NCBI RefSeq assembly: GCF_001742225.1
Contig: NZ_CP017076.1
Coordinates: 1,265,001 to 1,329,000, forward strand
Direction: 5' to 3'
DNA: 64,000 nucleotides
DNA from: Novosphingobium resinovorum
Lineage (GTDB): Bacteria > Pseudomonadota > Alphaproteobacteria > Sphingomonadales > Sphingomonadaceae
Each line of letters begins with the position of its first letter. Within the stretch, counting starts at the first letter, position 1. Positions 45,571 through 53,948 of the stretch are shown piece after piece. The notes under the pieces were generated by a model. That model saw only the letters and a program-made list of their open reading frames with translations. It was not told the origin of the DNA and did not search any database. The translations under genes and the position numbers were made by a program.

Positions 45571-46485
45571 TTATGGATGAGAATGCGCTGCCGATCGCGG
45601 AAGGGCTATGAGAATGTTGCGCGCGATCTCCTCGAACGTCTCCCCTACCAGCGTTCGCGCGATTTCTAGGTTGCGGCTGACGTAGACGGGCAGGGTGCCC
45701 GGTTGCTCGAATTCCAGGAAGCGCACGGAATCGGCATGGGCCTGCATCGCCGTGAAGCTGTCCACCAGCGCGACGCCCATGCCGTTGGCGACGAAGGCCA
45801 CCGCGGTCTCCGCAAAGCGCACGTAAGTCGCGACGTCCAGTTCCTCGCCCGCTTCCTCGTACATGCGGGCGATGATCTGCCCGTGCGGCGTTTCCTTGCG
45901 GAAGGACTGGATTCGCTCTCCCTGGATATCGGCGAGGGTGATGCGGGGGCGGTCCGCGAGGTGGTGCCCGGCGGGCACCGCGCAGACCATGCGGCCGGTG
46001 CCGATCCGGCTCGACAGCACGTTGGGATGATCGATCGGAAACACCGTCAGTGCATAGTCGCCGCGCTGCAGGGCCAGCCAGTCCACCGCCTGCTCCACCG
46101 AAAGGATATCGAACTGGATGGTGACTTCGGGATAATTCCCGGTCAGCCGCGAGAGCATCTGGGGCACCACCGAATGGCCCAGCGACGGCGATGCGCCGAC
46201 CCGGAACGTGCGATCGACGCCCTTGGCCAGTCGCTGCACCACGTATTCGAGATCGCTGAAGCCCTTGAAAACGTGTTCCACTTCCTGAAACAGAGCCTGC
46301 GCCTCGGGCGTCGGCAGAAGGCGGCCGCGCGTGCGGTCGAACAGGCGAAAGCGCAGCTTGTCTTCCATGTGCCCGATCATGCGGCTGAGGCCGGGCTGCG
46401 ACGTGCCCAGCATGCGCGCCGCGCCGCTCACCGTCTTGGTGATCATGACGGCGTGAAATATCTCGATCTGCCGGATCGTCAACAT
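45571..46485 (-). CDS. LysR-family transcriptional regulator
   Basis: 304-aa LysR regulator. The N-terminal helix-turn-helix is at residues about 1-60 (FHAVMITKTVSGAARMLGTS, then QPGLSRMIGHME), and the rest is the periplasmic-binding-type effector domain. ATG 46485 (MLTIRQIEIF) gives the canonical family start; the longer open frame upstream is not used. It is divergent from the exported dehydroquinate dehydratase and upstream of the transporter, so it probably activates both in response to quinate or a pathway intermediate. Confidence 0.91.
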   Translation of the reverse strand: MLTIRQIEIFHAVMITKTVSGAARMLGTSQPGLSRMIGHMEDKLRFRLFDRTRGRLLPTPEAQALFQEVEHVFKGFSDLEYVVQRLAKGVDRTFRVGASPSLGHSVVPQMLSRLTGNYPEVTIQFDILSVEQAVDWLALQRGDYALTVFPIDHPNVLSSRIGTGRMVCAVPAGHHLADRPRITLADIQGERIQSFRKETPHGQIIARMYEEAGEELDVATYVRFAETAVAFVANGMGVALVDSFTAMQAHADSVRFLEFEQPGTLPVYVSRNLEIARTLVGETFEEIARNILIALPRSAAHSHP

Positions 46486-46692
46486 GCGCCAGCCTAGCCG
46501 ATCGCAGGACGAGGCGACAAGCGATCTTGCCGCGCGCCGGGGCAGGTCAGGTTCATGGGCAAAGCACTCCTCGCGGCCTGCCCGGCCACACAAAAAAACG
46601 ATGGCCGGGAGACTTCCATTATGAACGTGTACCATTTAGTACACAGCTATCCCGACCACAAGATCGGGCCGAAACACTCGCGGAGAATGAAT

Positions 46693-47592
46693 ATGCCTTT
46701 GATGCAGCGCCGACAGGCTCTCGCCCTCGGGGCCGTGGCGGGTATCCTGCCGACTATCGGTGCCAGTGCTGTGGCCGCCACGCCCGCCTCCACTTCCGGG
46801 ACGAAGGTGCCGGTTCGCACCCGTCCCATCGTGATTCGCGATGTCGAGATCGGCGCGGGGCGGACGAAGACGATCGTGTCGCTGATCGAGATGACGCCGG
46901 ATGCGGTGCTCTCCCGCGCGCGCCTGCTGGGCAGCATGGGCGAAGTCGATGTCGTCGAATACCGTATCGACTTCCTGGATCGGGCGCTCGACCCGCAGGT
47001 GGTCGCCGCGACCATGCGACCCGTGGCCGACGCTATCAAGGGCAAGCCGCTGGTAGTGACGTTCCGGACCAAGGCGGAAGGCGGCCAGAAGGCCATCGCG
47101 CCCGCGCAATACGCGGCGGTCTATCAGGCGATCCTGCAGACCGGCGCGGGCGATCTGTTCGATATCGAAGCGGCGCTGCTATCCGATCCGGCCGTCGCCG
47201 CGCTCAGGACGAGCGTGCAGGCGGCGGGGCGAAAAGTGATCCTCTCCCACCACGATTTCGCGGTGACCCCCTCGGTGGAGTTGATGGTCGGGCTCCTGCG
47301 CCAACAGCAGGCGCTGGGCGCGGATATCTGCAAGCTCGCAGTGATGCCGCACGATACCGGCGACCTGCTTCGCCTGCTGGAAGCGACCTGGATCATGCGC
47401 CGCGATCATGGCGACCGTCCGCTGGTGACGATGGCGATGGGCGGCATCGGCGCGGTGTCCCGTCTGGCGGGCGAAGCCTTTGGTTCCGCGCTCAGCTTCG
47501 GGGCGCTTGGTGATCCCTCGGCGCCGGGTCAGGTCAAGGTCGCCCAGTTGCGCGATACCCTGGCGATCGTGCACGACGCTATCGCGGGATAA
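46693..47592 (+). CDS. Exported type I 3-dehydroquinate dehydratase
   Basis: 299-aa protein. Residues about 1-30 form a twin-arginine-like export signal (MPLMQRRQALALGAVAGILP, then ASAVAATPAS). The mature part is a type I dehydroquinate dehydratase: EYRIDF (E89, R91), SHHDF (H187) and the Schiff-base Lys214 in DICKLAVMPHD, with GALGDPSAPGQ at the C-terminus. Biosynthetic type I enzymes are cytosolic, so this is a catabolic periplasmic form that would convert dehydroquinate to dehydroshikimate outside the inner membrane. ATG 46693 has GGAGA before it; ATG 46687 and 46621 are alternatives. Its 3' end overlaps the kinase gene by 14 bases. Confidence 0.88.
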   Translation: MPLMQRRQALALGAVAGILPTIGASAVAATPASTSGTKVPVRTRPIVIRDVEIGAGRTKTIVSLIEMTPDAVLSRARLLGSMGEVDVVEYRIDFLDRALDPQVVAATMRPVADAIKGKPLVVTFRTKAEGGQKAIAPAQYAAVYQAILQTGAGDLFDIEAALLSDPAVAALRTSVQAAGRKVILSHHDFAVTPSVELMVGLLRQQQALGADICKLAVMPHDTGDLLRLLEATWIMRRDHGDRPLVTMAMGGIGAVSRLAGEAFGSALSFGALGDPSAPGQVKVAQLRDTLAIVHDAIAG

Positions 47593-48973
47593 AGATGCGT
47601 GCCTTGATGCCGCCCTCGTTCCGGTTGGTAATCTGCACGAAGCCGCCGTGCGCAGCAGCGATGGCGTTGGCGATGCTCAGGCCCAGCCCGAAGCCTCCGG
47701 TGACCGAACTGCGGGAGTGTTCGAGCCGATAGAATGGTTCGAACACCTGGGCAATTTCGGCTTCCGGGATGCCAGGCCCATCGTCGGTCACGATGATCTC
47801 CAGGGCCTTGTCGGAATCCGAAATCGCGATATCGGCCCGCCCGCCGTAACGTACCGCATTCTCGACTATGTTCTGGATGCAGCGCTGAAGGCTCAACCGG
47901 AAGCAGGACAGCGGCGCGGCCGCCTTGCCGGTAACGGTGACGGTGGCGCCGGTCTCCCGCATGTTCTGGGCCAGAACCATCACGAGGCTGTTCACGTCGA
48001 CCGTCGATCTGATCCCTTCGGGTTCACCGCTTTGCATGAACGTCAGCGTGTCGTCGATCATGGCTTCCATGTCTGCCAGTTCGGAGCGGAATTTCTCGCG
48101 TTGAGATTCGTCTGCCAGCATCTCCGTGCGCAGGCGCAGGCGCGTTATCGGCGAGCGCAGGTCATGGGACACCGCCGCCAGAAAGCGCGAGCGTTCCGCC
48201 AGCATCTCCACGAGCCGGGACTGCATCCGGTTGAACGCTTCTGCCGCGCGGCGCACCTCGACCGGTCCCTGGGTGTCGAGCGGCGGGCTGTTGATGTTCT
48301 TGCCCAGAGCTTCGGCGGCGAGCGTCATGCGGGCGAGGGGCTGCATCGCGATGCGCACCGCGAACAGCGCGATCAGTACGACGATCAGGATACGCACCAG
48401 GTAGATGCGCAGGAAATAGTCCGCGATCGTGCCGAGGCGATGCGTGTCGGCGCCGTTTTCTCCTTCGACGCCGCGTACTTGCAGCCACACCGGCCTGCCG
48501 GGGACGTGAACGACTATGCTGTAGCGCACCGATGGCGCCCGCGCATCGAGCATCGACCATGTCCCCGCGGTCTGCCCCTCATCGCCGAGCAGTTCCATTT
48601 CCTGTACCCAGACGTAGAGGGGGCGACCGTAACGGGCCTGCGCGACGTTTTGGATCAGGCGCTCGGTCTGGGAACGCTGGTGCGGCGGGGGCAAGTCGGC
48701 GGGCGGCGCGGTCAGCACCGTGGGCTGGAAAGCGGGACCGGCGATGCGCGCGGCCGTCCTCACGCGCTCCGCCTCGGGCTGCGCCTCGAACAGCTTCATC
48801 GTATCCGCCACTTGTACGCCGAGGACCCGCAAGGGTAGGTCGATCAGTTCGCTGTGCCGCCGATCGAACCAGATCGTGCTGGTCAGCGCCTGCGCCGCCA
48901 ACAGTCCGGCGATCAGGATGCAGGCCATGCGGCCCGACAGCGAGTGCGGCCAGCGCCATGGAGCCCAGCGCAT
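47579..48973 (-). CDS. Sensor histidine kinase (EnvZ/PfeS-like)
   Basis: 464-aa membrane histidine kinase. Two membrane helices (ACILIAGLLAAQALTSTIW near residue 20, and VRILIVVLIALFAVRIAM near residue 190) bracket a periplasmic sensor domain. HAMP, the H-box FLAAVSHDLRSPITRLR, N-box IQNIVENAVRYG and G-box VTDDGPGIPEAE follow. ATG 48973 overlaps the stop of the response-regulator gene (TGATG). Together they face the catecholate-type receptor gene, an arrangement like pfeR-pfeS-pfeA. The signal it senses is not known. Confidence 0.92.
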   Translation of the reverse strand: MRWAPWRWPHSLSGRMACILIAGLLAAQALTSTIWFDRRHSELIDLPLRVLGVQVADTMKLFEAQPEAERVRTAARIAGPAFQPTVLTAPPADLPPPHQRSQTERLIQNVAQARYGRPLYVWVQEMELLGDEGQTAGTWSMLDARAPSVRYSIVVHVPGRPVWLQVRGVEGENGADTHRLGTIADYFLRIYLVRILIVVLIALFAVRIAMQPLARMTLAAEALGKNINSPPLDTQGPVEVRRAAEAFNRMQSRLVEMLAERSRFLAAVSHDLRSPITRLRLRTEMLADESQREKFRSELADMEAMIDDTLTFMQSGEPEGIRSTVDVNSLVMVLAQNMRETGATVTVTGKAAAPLSCFRLSLQRCIQNIVENAVRYGGRADIAISDSDKALEIIVTDDGPGIPEAEIAQVFEPFYRLEHSRSSVTGGFGLGLSIANAIAAAHGGFVQITNRNEGGIKARIFIPR

Positions 48974-49689
48974 CACCCCTCGACGACCACATCGACCGCC
49001 AGTGCATAACCACCGTTGCGCACGGTCCGGATGATGCGGGGGCTGCGCACGTCCTCTCCCAGCATCTGGCGCAGGCGGCTGATGCACACGTCGACCGAAC
49101 GGTCCAGCGGATCGCGCTCCTTGCCGTAGACCTGCGCCGCCAGATAATCGCGGCTGAGGGTGCGGTGCGGGTGGCTGAGCAGCAAGCGAAGCATCAGGTA
49201 ATCCGATCCGCCCAGTTGCGCGGCATCGCCATCGGGTGCAGTCAGCCGATTGCGCCGGGTATCGAGCCGCCATCCGGCGAACTGCAGCAGGCCGACTTCG
49301 TCCACCTGGTTGTCCGGCGGGAACTGGCGGGTGCGGCGCAGCACGACTTTGATGCGCGCCAGCAGTTCGCGCGGGTCGAAGGGCTTGGGCATGTAATCGT
49401 CCGCGCCCATCTCCAGCCCGATGATCCGGTCGATCAGCGCGCCGCGCGCGGTCAGCATGATGACGGGCACGCGGGCGCGGTCGCCGATCATCCTGCATAG
49501 GGCCAGCCCGTCCACGCCCGGCATCATCAGGTCGAGGACGATCAGGTCGGCGCGGTTGTGCTCAAGCCAATGCCACATCGCTGCACCGTCCTGCGCCGCA
49601 TGGGCCACCATGCCCGCGCCGTTGAGATACTCGCACAGCAACTCGCGAATGCCGGGATCGTCATCGACTACGAGGATTCTGTCGCTCAT
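48973..49689 (-). CDS. OmpR/PhoB-family response regulator
   Basis: 238-aa response regulator. The receiver domain (residues 1-120) has the acidic pocket VVDDDPGIRE, the phospho-accepting Asp53 in IVLDLMMPG and Lys in MPKPFDPRELLARI. A winged-helix DNA-binding domain follows (RDYLAAQVYGKERDPLDRSV, CISRLRQMLGED, IIRTVRNGGYAL). ATG 49689 (MSDRIL) gives the normal start; the frame is open 54 bases further. It probably regulates the divergent receptor gene and its own operon. Confidence 0.92.
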   Translation of the reverse strand: MSDRILVVDDDPGIRELLCEYLNGAGMVAHAAQDGAAMWHWLEHNRADLIVLDLMMPGVDGLALCRMIGDRARVPVIMLTARGALIDRIIGLEMGADDYMPKPFDPRELLARIKVVLRRTRQFPPDNQVDEVGLLQFAGWRLDTRRNRLTAPDGDAAQLGGSDYLMLRLLLSHPHRTLSRDYLAAQVYGKERDPLDRSVDVCISRLRQMLGEDVRSPRIIRTVRNGGYALAVDVVVEG

Positions 49690-49901
49690 CGGCTGTCTGC
49701 CCGATCCGCCGGGCCGGCGCTCGCCGATATCCACGTCCTGCAATTATGTAACGAAATGAAATAGGCCTTCATTGATTACATTCCATGACATAACATTATG
49801 AAATAATACAAAAATATACCCGTGTCGCAGTATACCTGCTGTTGCCACCTGATAGGGGCGCTGTCGATTGCGAATGCATCGCATTATATCAGGGGTGAGC
49901 C
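49690..49901. promoter_or_regulatory. AT-rich divergent promoter region with Fur-like box
   Basis: The 212 bases between the response regulator and the receptor are far richer in AT than the surroundings, notably 49744-49830 (CATGACATAACATTATGAAA and the like). ATTGCGAATGCATCGCAT at 49867-49884 is an imperfect inverted repeat like the Fur-type box at 40388. It lies 17 bases before the receptor start, so the receptor is probably iron-repressed. Confidence 0.55.
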
Positions 49902-52244
49902 ATGAAGAAAGTTTCGTCCGGCACCGTCCGCCGGATTTCCACCACGCACATCGCATCGCTGGGCATGCTCGGCATGTTGAGTGTTCCGGCCGAGGCGCAG
50001 ACTGCGGAAGAGCCGGTTTCGCTGGGCTCGGTGCGGGTGGAAGCGCCGATGATCGTCAACGGGCGCAAGCCGGAGAAGGTGCAGTCTCCCAAGATGACGC
50101 AGCCGCTGCGCGATACGCCGCAGAGCGTGAGCGTCATCACCGGCGAGACCATGAAGGAGCAAAACGCGCTCAGCCTGCAGGACGTGCTCAAGAACGTCGC
50201 CGGCATCACCTTTACCTCGGGCGAGGGCAATCTGGGCTGGGGCGACTTCTTCACGATCCGGGGCTTCTCCTCCGAGCAGAGCGTGACGGTGGACGGCGTG
50301 CGCGACGGGGGCATGTCGAGCCGTACCGACATCTTCAACATGCAGCAGGCCGAAGTCTTCAAGGGCACCGGCTCGGTCGAATCCGGGGTCTCGGCGGTCG
50401 GCGGCAGCGTCAACCTGGTGAGCAAGGAAGCACAGGCGGAGGATTTCTATCGCGGATCGTTCGGCCTCGGCAGCCAGAACTATCGCCGCGCCACGGTGGA
50501 CGTGAACCAGAAGCTGACCGATACGACGGCGGTGCGCGTCAACCTCATGTCGCATTACAACCAGGTCGCGCGTCGCAACGAGGTGGACTACGAGCGCTAC
50601 GGCGCCGCCGTGTCGCTGGCGACGGGCCTCGGCACGTCCACTCGCCTGTACCTCGACGGCCTACACCAGCGTGACGACAATACCCCCGATGGCGGCCTGC
50701 CGATTCAGCGCGGCACCGGCGGCCAGCGGATGCCGGGCGTGCCCAAGGATGCTTGGTACGGCGCGTCGAATTCCTACGCGCAGCATACCCAGGTCGACAG
50801 CCTGACCGGCAAGTTCGAGCACGATTTCTCCGATGCGACCACGATCCGCACCCAGGCGCGCTACGAACGCTCGGACAACTGGGGCGTCTATTCGCCCGCC
50901 CGCTTCACCGCGGCTGATGCCAACGGCAACAAGACCTGCACCGGCACCCGATGCGCGACGCTGGGTTATGCGGGGCTCGGCGGGCTGACTTCGGTTGCGG
51001 GCGTCAGTTCCTACACCGATTACACCACGCTCGACACCGGCGCTTACGGCTACCTGCGCGGCAACGATTTCGGTACGTCCAAGCGCTACGAGATCTACGA
51101 CAGCCAGACCGACATCAAGACCCATTTCCACACCGGCGGCATCAAGCATGACCTGACGGCGGGTATCGAACTGTTCCGCGAATACTACGGCGACCACGAG
51201 CGCACCATGCTCGCACCGGCAGGCGACATGTTCTTCGACCTCGCCAACCCGCAGACGGTCTTCGCCACCACCACGGTGACAAAGGGCGCGGGCAACGCGC
51301 GCGCCAAGGTGGAAAGCGCGGGAATCTACATCAACGACACGATCACCCTGGCCGATCGCTGGGAAGTCCAGGCCGCGATCCGGGCCGACCGTTTCAAGGC
51401 GCAATCGGTCACCGCCAGTCGCAGTGACACCGCGATCGGCGGCCGCCTCGGCCTCGTCTACAAGCCGGTCGAGGCGGGCGCGATCTACTTGTCCTACAGC
51501 CAGGCGGCGCAGCCTTCGGCGGTGGGCCTGACCACTAACAACACCATCTACGGCGCGGCGGCCACTTCTGCGCTCAAGCCCGCCAAGTCGCGGACCTGGG
51601 AAGCCGGCAGCAAGTGGGACCTGATGGGCGGCGCCTTGTCCCTCACCGGCGCGGTGTTCCGCACTGAACTGTCGGATTCGTGGGAATACAACGCCGACGA
51701 TACTTCTCCCGTGCGCGCGCTGCCTTCCAAGCGGGTGGACGGCTTCGAGCTGGAAGCGCACGGCGAGATCACGCCGCGCTGGTCTATCATCGCCAGTTTC
51801 TCGCGCCTCAAGAGCGAGATCACCAAGGGCGTGAACAAGGGCGTGGAAGCTGCCAACGTGCCAGACTGGAGCGGCAGCCTGTGGACGTCCTACAAGCTGG
51901 GCTCAGCAGTCGAACTGAGCTACGGCGCGCAGTACGTCGGCCATCGGCGCTATTCCAACAACAAGTACGTCGGCGGCCTCAACAACAGCGCCAGCTATGC
52001 GATGGGTCCTTCGGGCGTCTATGCGATCTACACGCTCGACGAGGAACGTGCGCCTTCCTACATCGTCCAGAATGCGGCCGTTCGCTGGCATGTCAGCGAC
52101 AACGTCACCGCCAACCTCAACGTGCAGAACCTGACCAACCGGTTCTACTGGTCGCGCATCGGTGCCTCGCTGGATGGCTTCCAGCTCTACGGCATCCCCG
52201 GCGCCGGCCGCACGGTGACGGGCAGCGTGGACTTCGCGTTCTGA
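49902..52244 (+). CDS. TonB-dependent catecholate siderophore receptor (Fiu/PiuA-like)
   Basis: 780-aa outer-membrane receptor. Signal peptide to about residue 32 (LSVPAEAQ), plug with RDTPQSVSVITGETMKEQNA, FFTIRGFSSEQSVTVDGVRD and AEVFKGTGSVESG, and a 22-strand-type barrel ending in Phe (GSVDFAF). The RDTPQSVSVI signature marks ferric-siderophore receptors of the Fiu/CirA-like group. A PiuC-type dioxygenase gene follows directly, a pairing known for catecholate receptors in Pseudomonas. ATG 49902 is preceded by AGGGGTGAGC. Confidence 0.93.
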   Translation: MKKVSSGTVRRISTTHIASLGMLGMLSVPAEAQTAEEPVSLGSVRVEAPMIVNGRKPEKVQSPKMTQPLRDTPQSVSVITGETMKEQNALSLQDVLKNVAGITFTSGEGNLGWGDFFTIRGFSSEQSVTVDGVRDGGMSSRTDIFNMQQAEVFKGTGSVESGVSAVGGSVNLVSKEAQAEDFYRGSFGLGSQNYRRATVDVNQKLTDTTAVRVNLMSHYNQVARRNEVDYERYGAAVSLATGLGTSTRLYLDGLHQRDDNTPDGGLPIQRGTGGQRMPGVPKDAWYGASNSYAQHTQVDSLTGKFEHDFSDATTIRTQARYERSDNWGVYSPARFTAADANGNKTCTGTRCATLGYAGLGGLTSVAGVSSYTDYTTLDTGAYGYLRGNDFGTSKRYEIYDSQTDIKTHFHTGGIKHDLTAGIELFREYYGDHERTMLAPAGDMFFDLANPQTVFATTTVTKGAGNARAKVESAGIYINDTITLADRWEVQAAIRADRFKAQSVTASRSDTAIGGRLGLVYKPVEAGAIYLSYSQAAQPSAVGLTTNNTIYGAAATSALKPAKSRTWEAGSKWDLMGGALSLTGAVFRTELSDSWEYNADDTSPVRALPSKRVDGFELEAHGEITPRWSIIASFSRLKSEITKGVNKGVEAANVPDWSGSLWTSYKLGSAVELSYGAQYVGHRRYSNNKYVGGLNNSASYAMGPSGVYAIYTLDEERAPSYIVQNAAVRWHVSDNVTANLNVQNLTNRFYWSRIGASLDGFQLYGIPGAGRTVTGSVDFAF

Positions 52245-52265
52245 TCATACCTGCTGCCGGAGTGC

Positions 52266-52949
52266 ATGATGCTGCTTGAAATCCCAGACGTCCTGACCCC
52301 GGACGAAGTCGGCACCATGCGCCGCGCGCTGGAACAGGCCGACTGGCTCGACGGCAAGGTGACCGCCGGTGCCCAGTCGGCCAAGGCCAAGCGCAACGAG
52401 CAGCTATCCGAGACCCACCCGCTGGCCGAACGTTTCGGCCAGCGGATTCTCGAGGCGCTGGCGGGCAACGCCGTCTTCATGTCGGCGGCGCTGCCGCAGC
52501 GGATTTATCCGCCACTGTTCAACCGCTATGCGCCGGGCCACGATTTCGGGTATCACGTCGACAACGCTATCCGCCCGATCAACGGAACGCGCGAGCGGGT
52601 CCGCACCGATGTGTCCGCGACGCTCTTCCTCGCCGATCCCGACAGCTACGATGGCGGCGAACTCGTGGTGCGCGGGGCGTTCGGCACCCATGCGGTGAAG
52701 CTGCCCGCCGGTTCGCTGCTGCTTTATCCCGGCACCAGCATCCACCGCGTCGAGCCGGTGACGCGCGGGGTGCGGCTGGCGTCGTTCTTCTGGGTGCAGA
52801 GCGTCGTCCGCGAGGATGCGCGCCGCGAGATGCTGCTGGACATGGACGTGGCGATCCAGCGCCTGACCCAGACCGGCGGCGATGCCGATGCGCTGGTGCA
52901 ACTAACCGGCGTATACCACAACCTGCTGCGGCAGTGGGCCGAGGTCTGA
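52266..52949 (+). CDS. piuC: Fe(II)/2-oxoglutarate-dependent dioxygenase, PiuC/YbiX family
   Basis: 227-aa PKHD-type hydroxylase. The iron ligands are the HxD pair (H97, D99 in YHVDN) and H160 in [11 protein letters not shown]170 in TRGVR binds 2-oxoglutarate. It has the [17 protein letters not shown] and [11 protein letters not shown] segments that mark the PiuC/YbiX group. These genes accompany catecholate siderophore receptors and are iron-regulated, but their substrate is not firmly known. Tandem start codons (ATGATG) follow GGAG. It converges with the kinase gene with 9 bases between. Confidence 0.92.
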   Translation: MMLLEIPDVLTPDEVGTMRRALEQADWLDGKVTAGAQSAKAKRNEQLSETHPLAERFGQRILEALAGNAVFMSAALPQRIYPPLFNRYAPGHDFGYHVDNAIRPINGTRERVRTDVSATLFLADPDSYDGGELVVRGAFGTHAVKLPAGSLLLYPGTSIHRVEPVTRGVRLASFFWVQSVVREDARREMLLDMDVAIQRLTQTGGDADALVQLTGVYHNLLRQWAEV

Positions 52950-52958
52950 TCAAAAGGC

Positions 52959-53942
52959 TCAGCCCGCAACCATCGCCCGTTTCTCCAGCAGCGCCACGTA
53001 GGACGGGATCAGCGCCGCGAAGGCCTTGAAGCGCGGGTCGGCGATGCGGCCCGTCTCGAACAGGAACGCGCCGACCGAGATGATCGCCGCCACCTTGGCC
53101 TGACCCAGCACCGCATAACGATCGACGTCGACGGCGGTGCGGCCGGTGCCTTTCTCCCATTCCTCGACCATGCGCCCGGCGGACCACCAGCCGGGCAGCT
53201 CGAACCCGGCGTTGGCCAGCGACGCCTCGCCCTGATCGTGGAACATCAGCACGTAGCCAAGGTCCAGCAGCGGTTCTGAGACTTGCGCCATCTCCCAGTC
53301 GAGCAGCCCGGTGATGCGCCCCCGGTGCCACATGCAGTTGCCGTGCTTGGGGTCGCCGTGGACCGGCGTGGGCGTGCCGGAGGTGCGCGGCGGGCGGGCC
53401 ACCAGATCCTCCAGCACCGCGACCAGACCGGGCGTGGAATCGGCCCCGCGCGCCACGTCCAGCCAGTGCTGCGCTTCCTCCGGCACGGTGCGGCCACCCG
53501 GCGGCATCGCCGATACCGGCATCCGGTGCAGCGCCAGGATCGCGTCGAACCACTGGCGGCAGACGCTTTCGGCGCCCTCGACCGGGTCGGCGGTGAGCCA
53601 GTCGGGCACGGCATATTCGAACGCCTCGCCCTCGATGCGGCCCATCAGGAAGAACGGGTCGCCCAGCACCTGCGGATCGTCGCACAGTTCCAGCACCGGG
53701 GGCAGGGGCACCCCCGGCGCGGCCTTGGACACGGTGCTCAGCACCGCGTGCTGGCGCACCATGTCGTAAGGCGGCAACAGGCCCTCCTCGGACGGGGGCA
53801 TGCGCAGGATCTCGTCGATTCCCTCGACCAGATAAGTCTCGTTGGAATGGCCGGCGGAAAGGGTCTTCACCCCCGTCACCCGGTTTCCGCGCGGCAGCCA
53901 GGCGCGAAGCCCGGCTGCCAGCTTGTCGGTATCGCGCGCCAT
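52959..53942 (-). CDS. APH-fold kinase of the EthD operon
   Basis: 327-aa aminoglycoside-phosphotransferase-fold kinase. Nucleotide loop SAGHSNETYLVEG, catalytic loop HGDPKHGNCMW (H195, D197, N202) and metal-binding Asp215 in LLDWEMA. It belongs to the broad group of small-molecule kinases that also contains the kinase half of ACAD10/11, but no acyl-CoA dehydrogenase is adjacent. It is the last gene of an operon with the DHSWG-motif and EthD genes, controlled by a GntR-type operator. It may phosphorylate an alcohol group of the pathway substrate. Confidence 0.85.
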   Translation of the reverse strand: MARDTDKLAAGLRAWLPRGNRVTGVKTLSAGHSNETYLVEGIDEILRMPPSEEGLLPPYDMVRQHAVLSTVSKAAPGVPLPPVLELCDDPQVLGDPFFLMGRIEGEAFEYAVPDWLTADPVEGAESVCRQWFDAILALHRMPVSAMPPGGRTVPEEAQHWLDVARGADSTPGLVAVLEDLVARPPRTSGTPTPVHGDPKHGNCMWHRGRITGLLDWEMAQVSEPLLDLGYVLMFHDQGEASLANAGFELPGWWSAGRMVEEWEKGTGRTAVDVDRYAVLGQAKVAAIISVGAFLFETGRIADPRFKAFAALIPSYVALLEKRAMVAG

Positions 53943-53948
53943 GGCGGC

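Noticed and set aside
49744..49956. Small minus-strand open frame in the AT-rich gap before the siderophore receptor
   Set aside because: It crosses the promoter region and the receptor start, with no ribosome site or family similarity.
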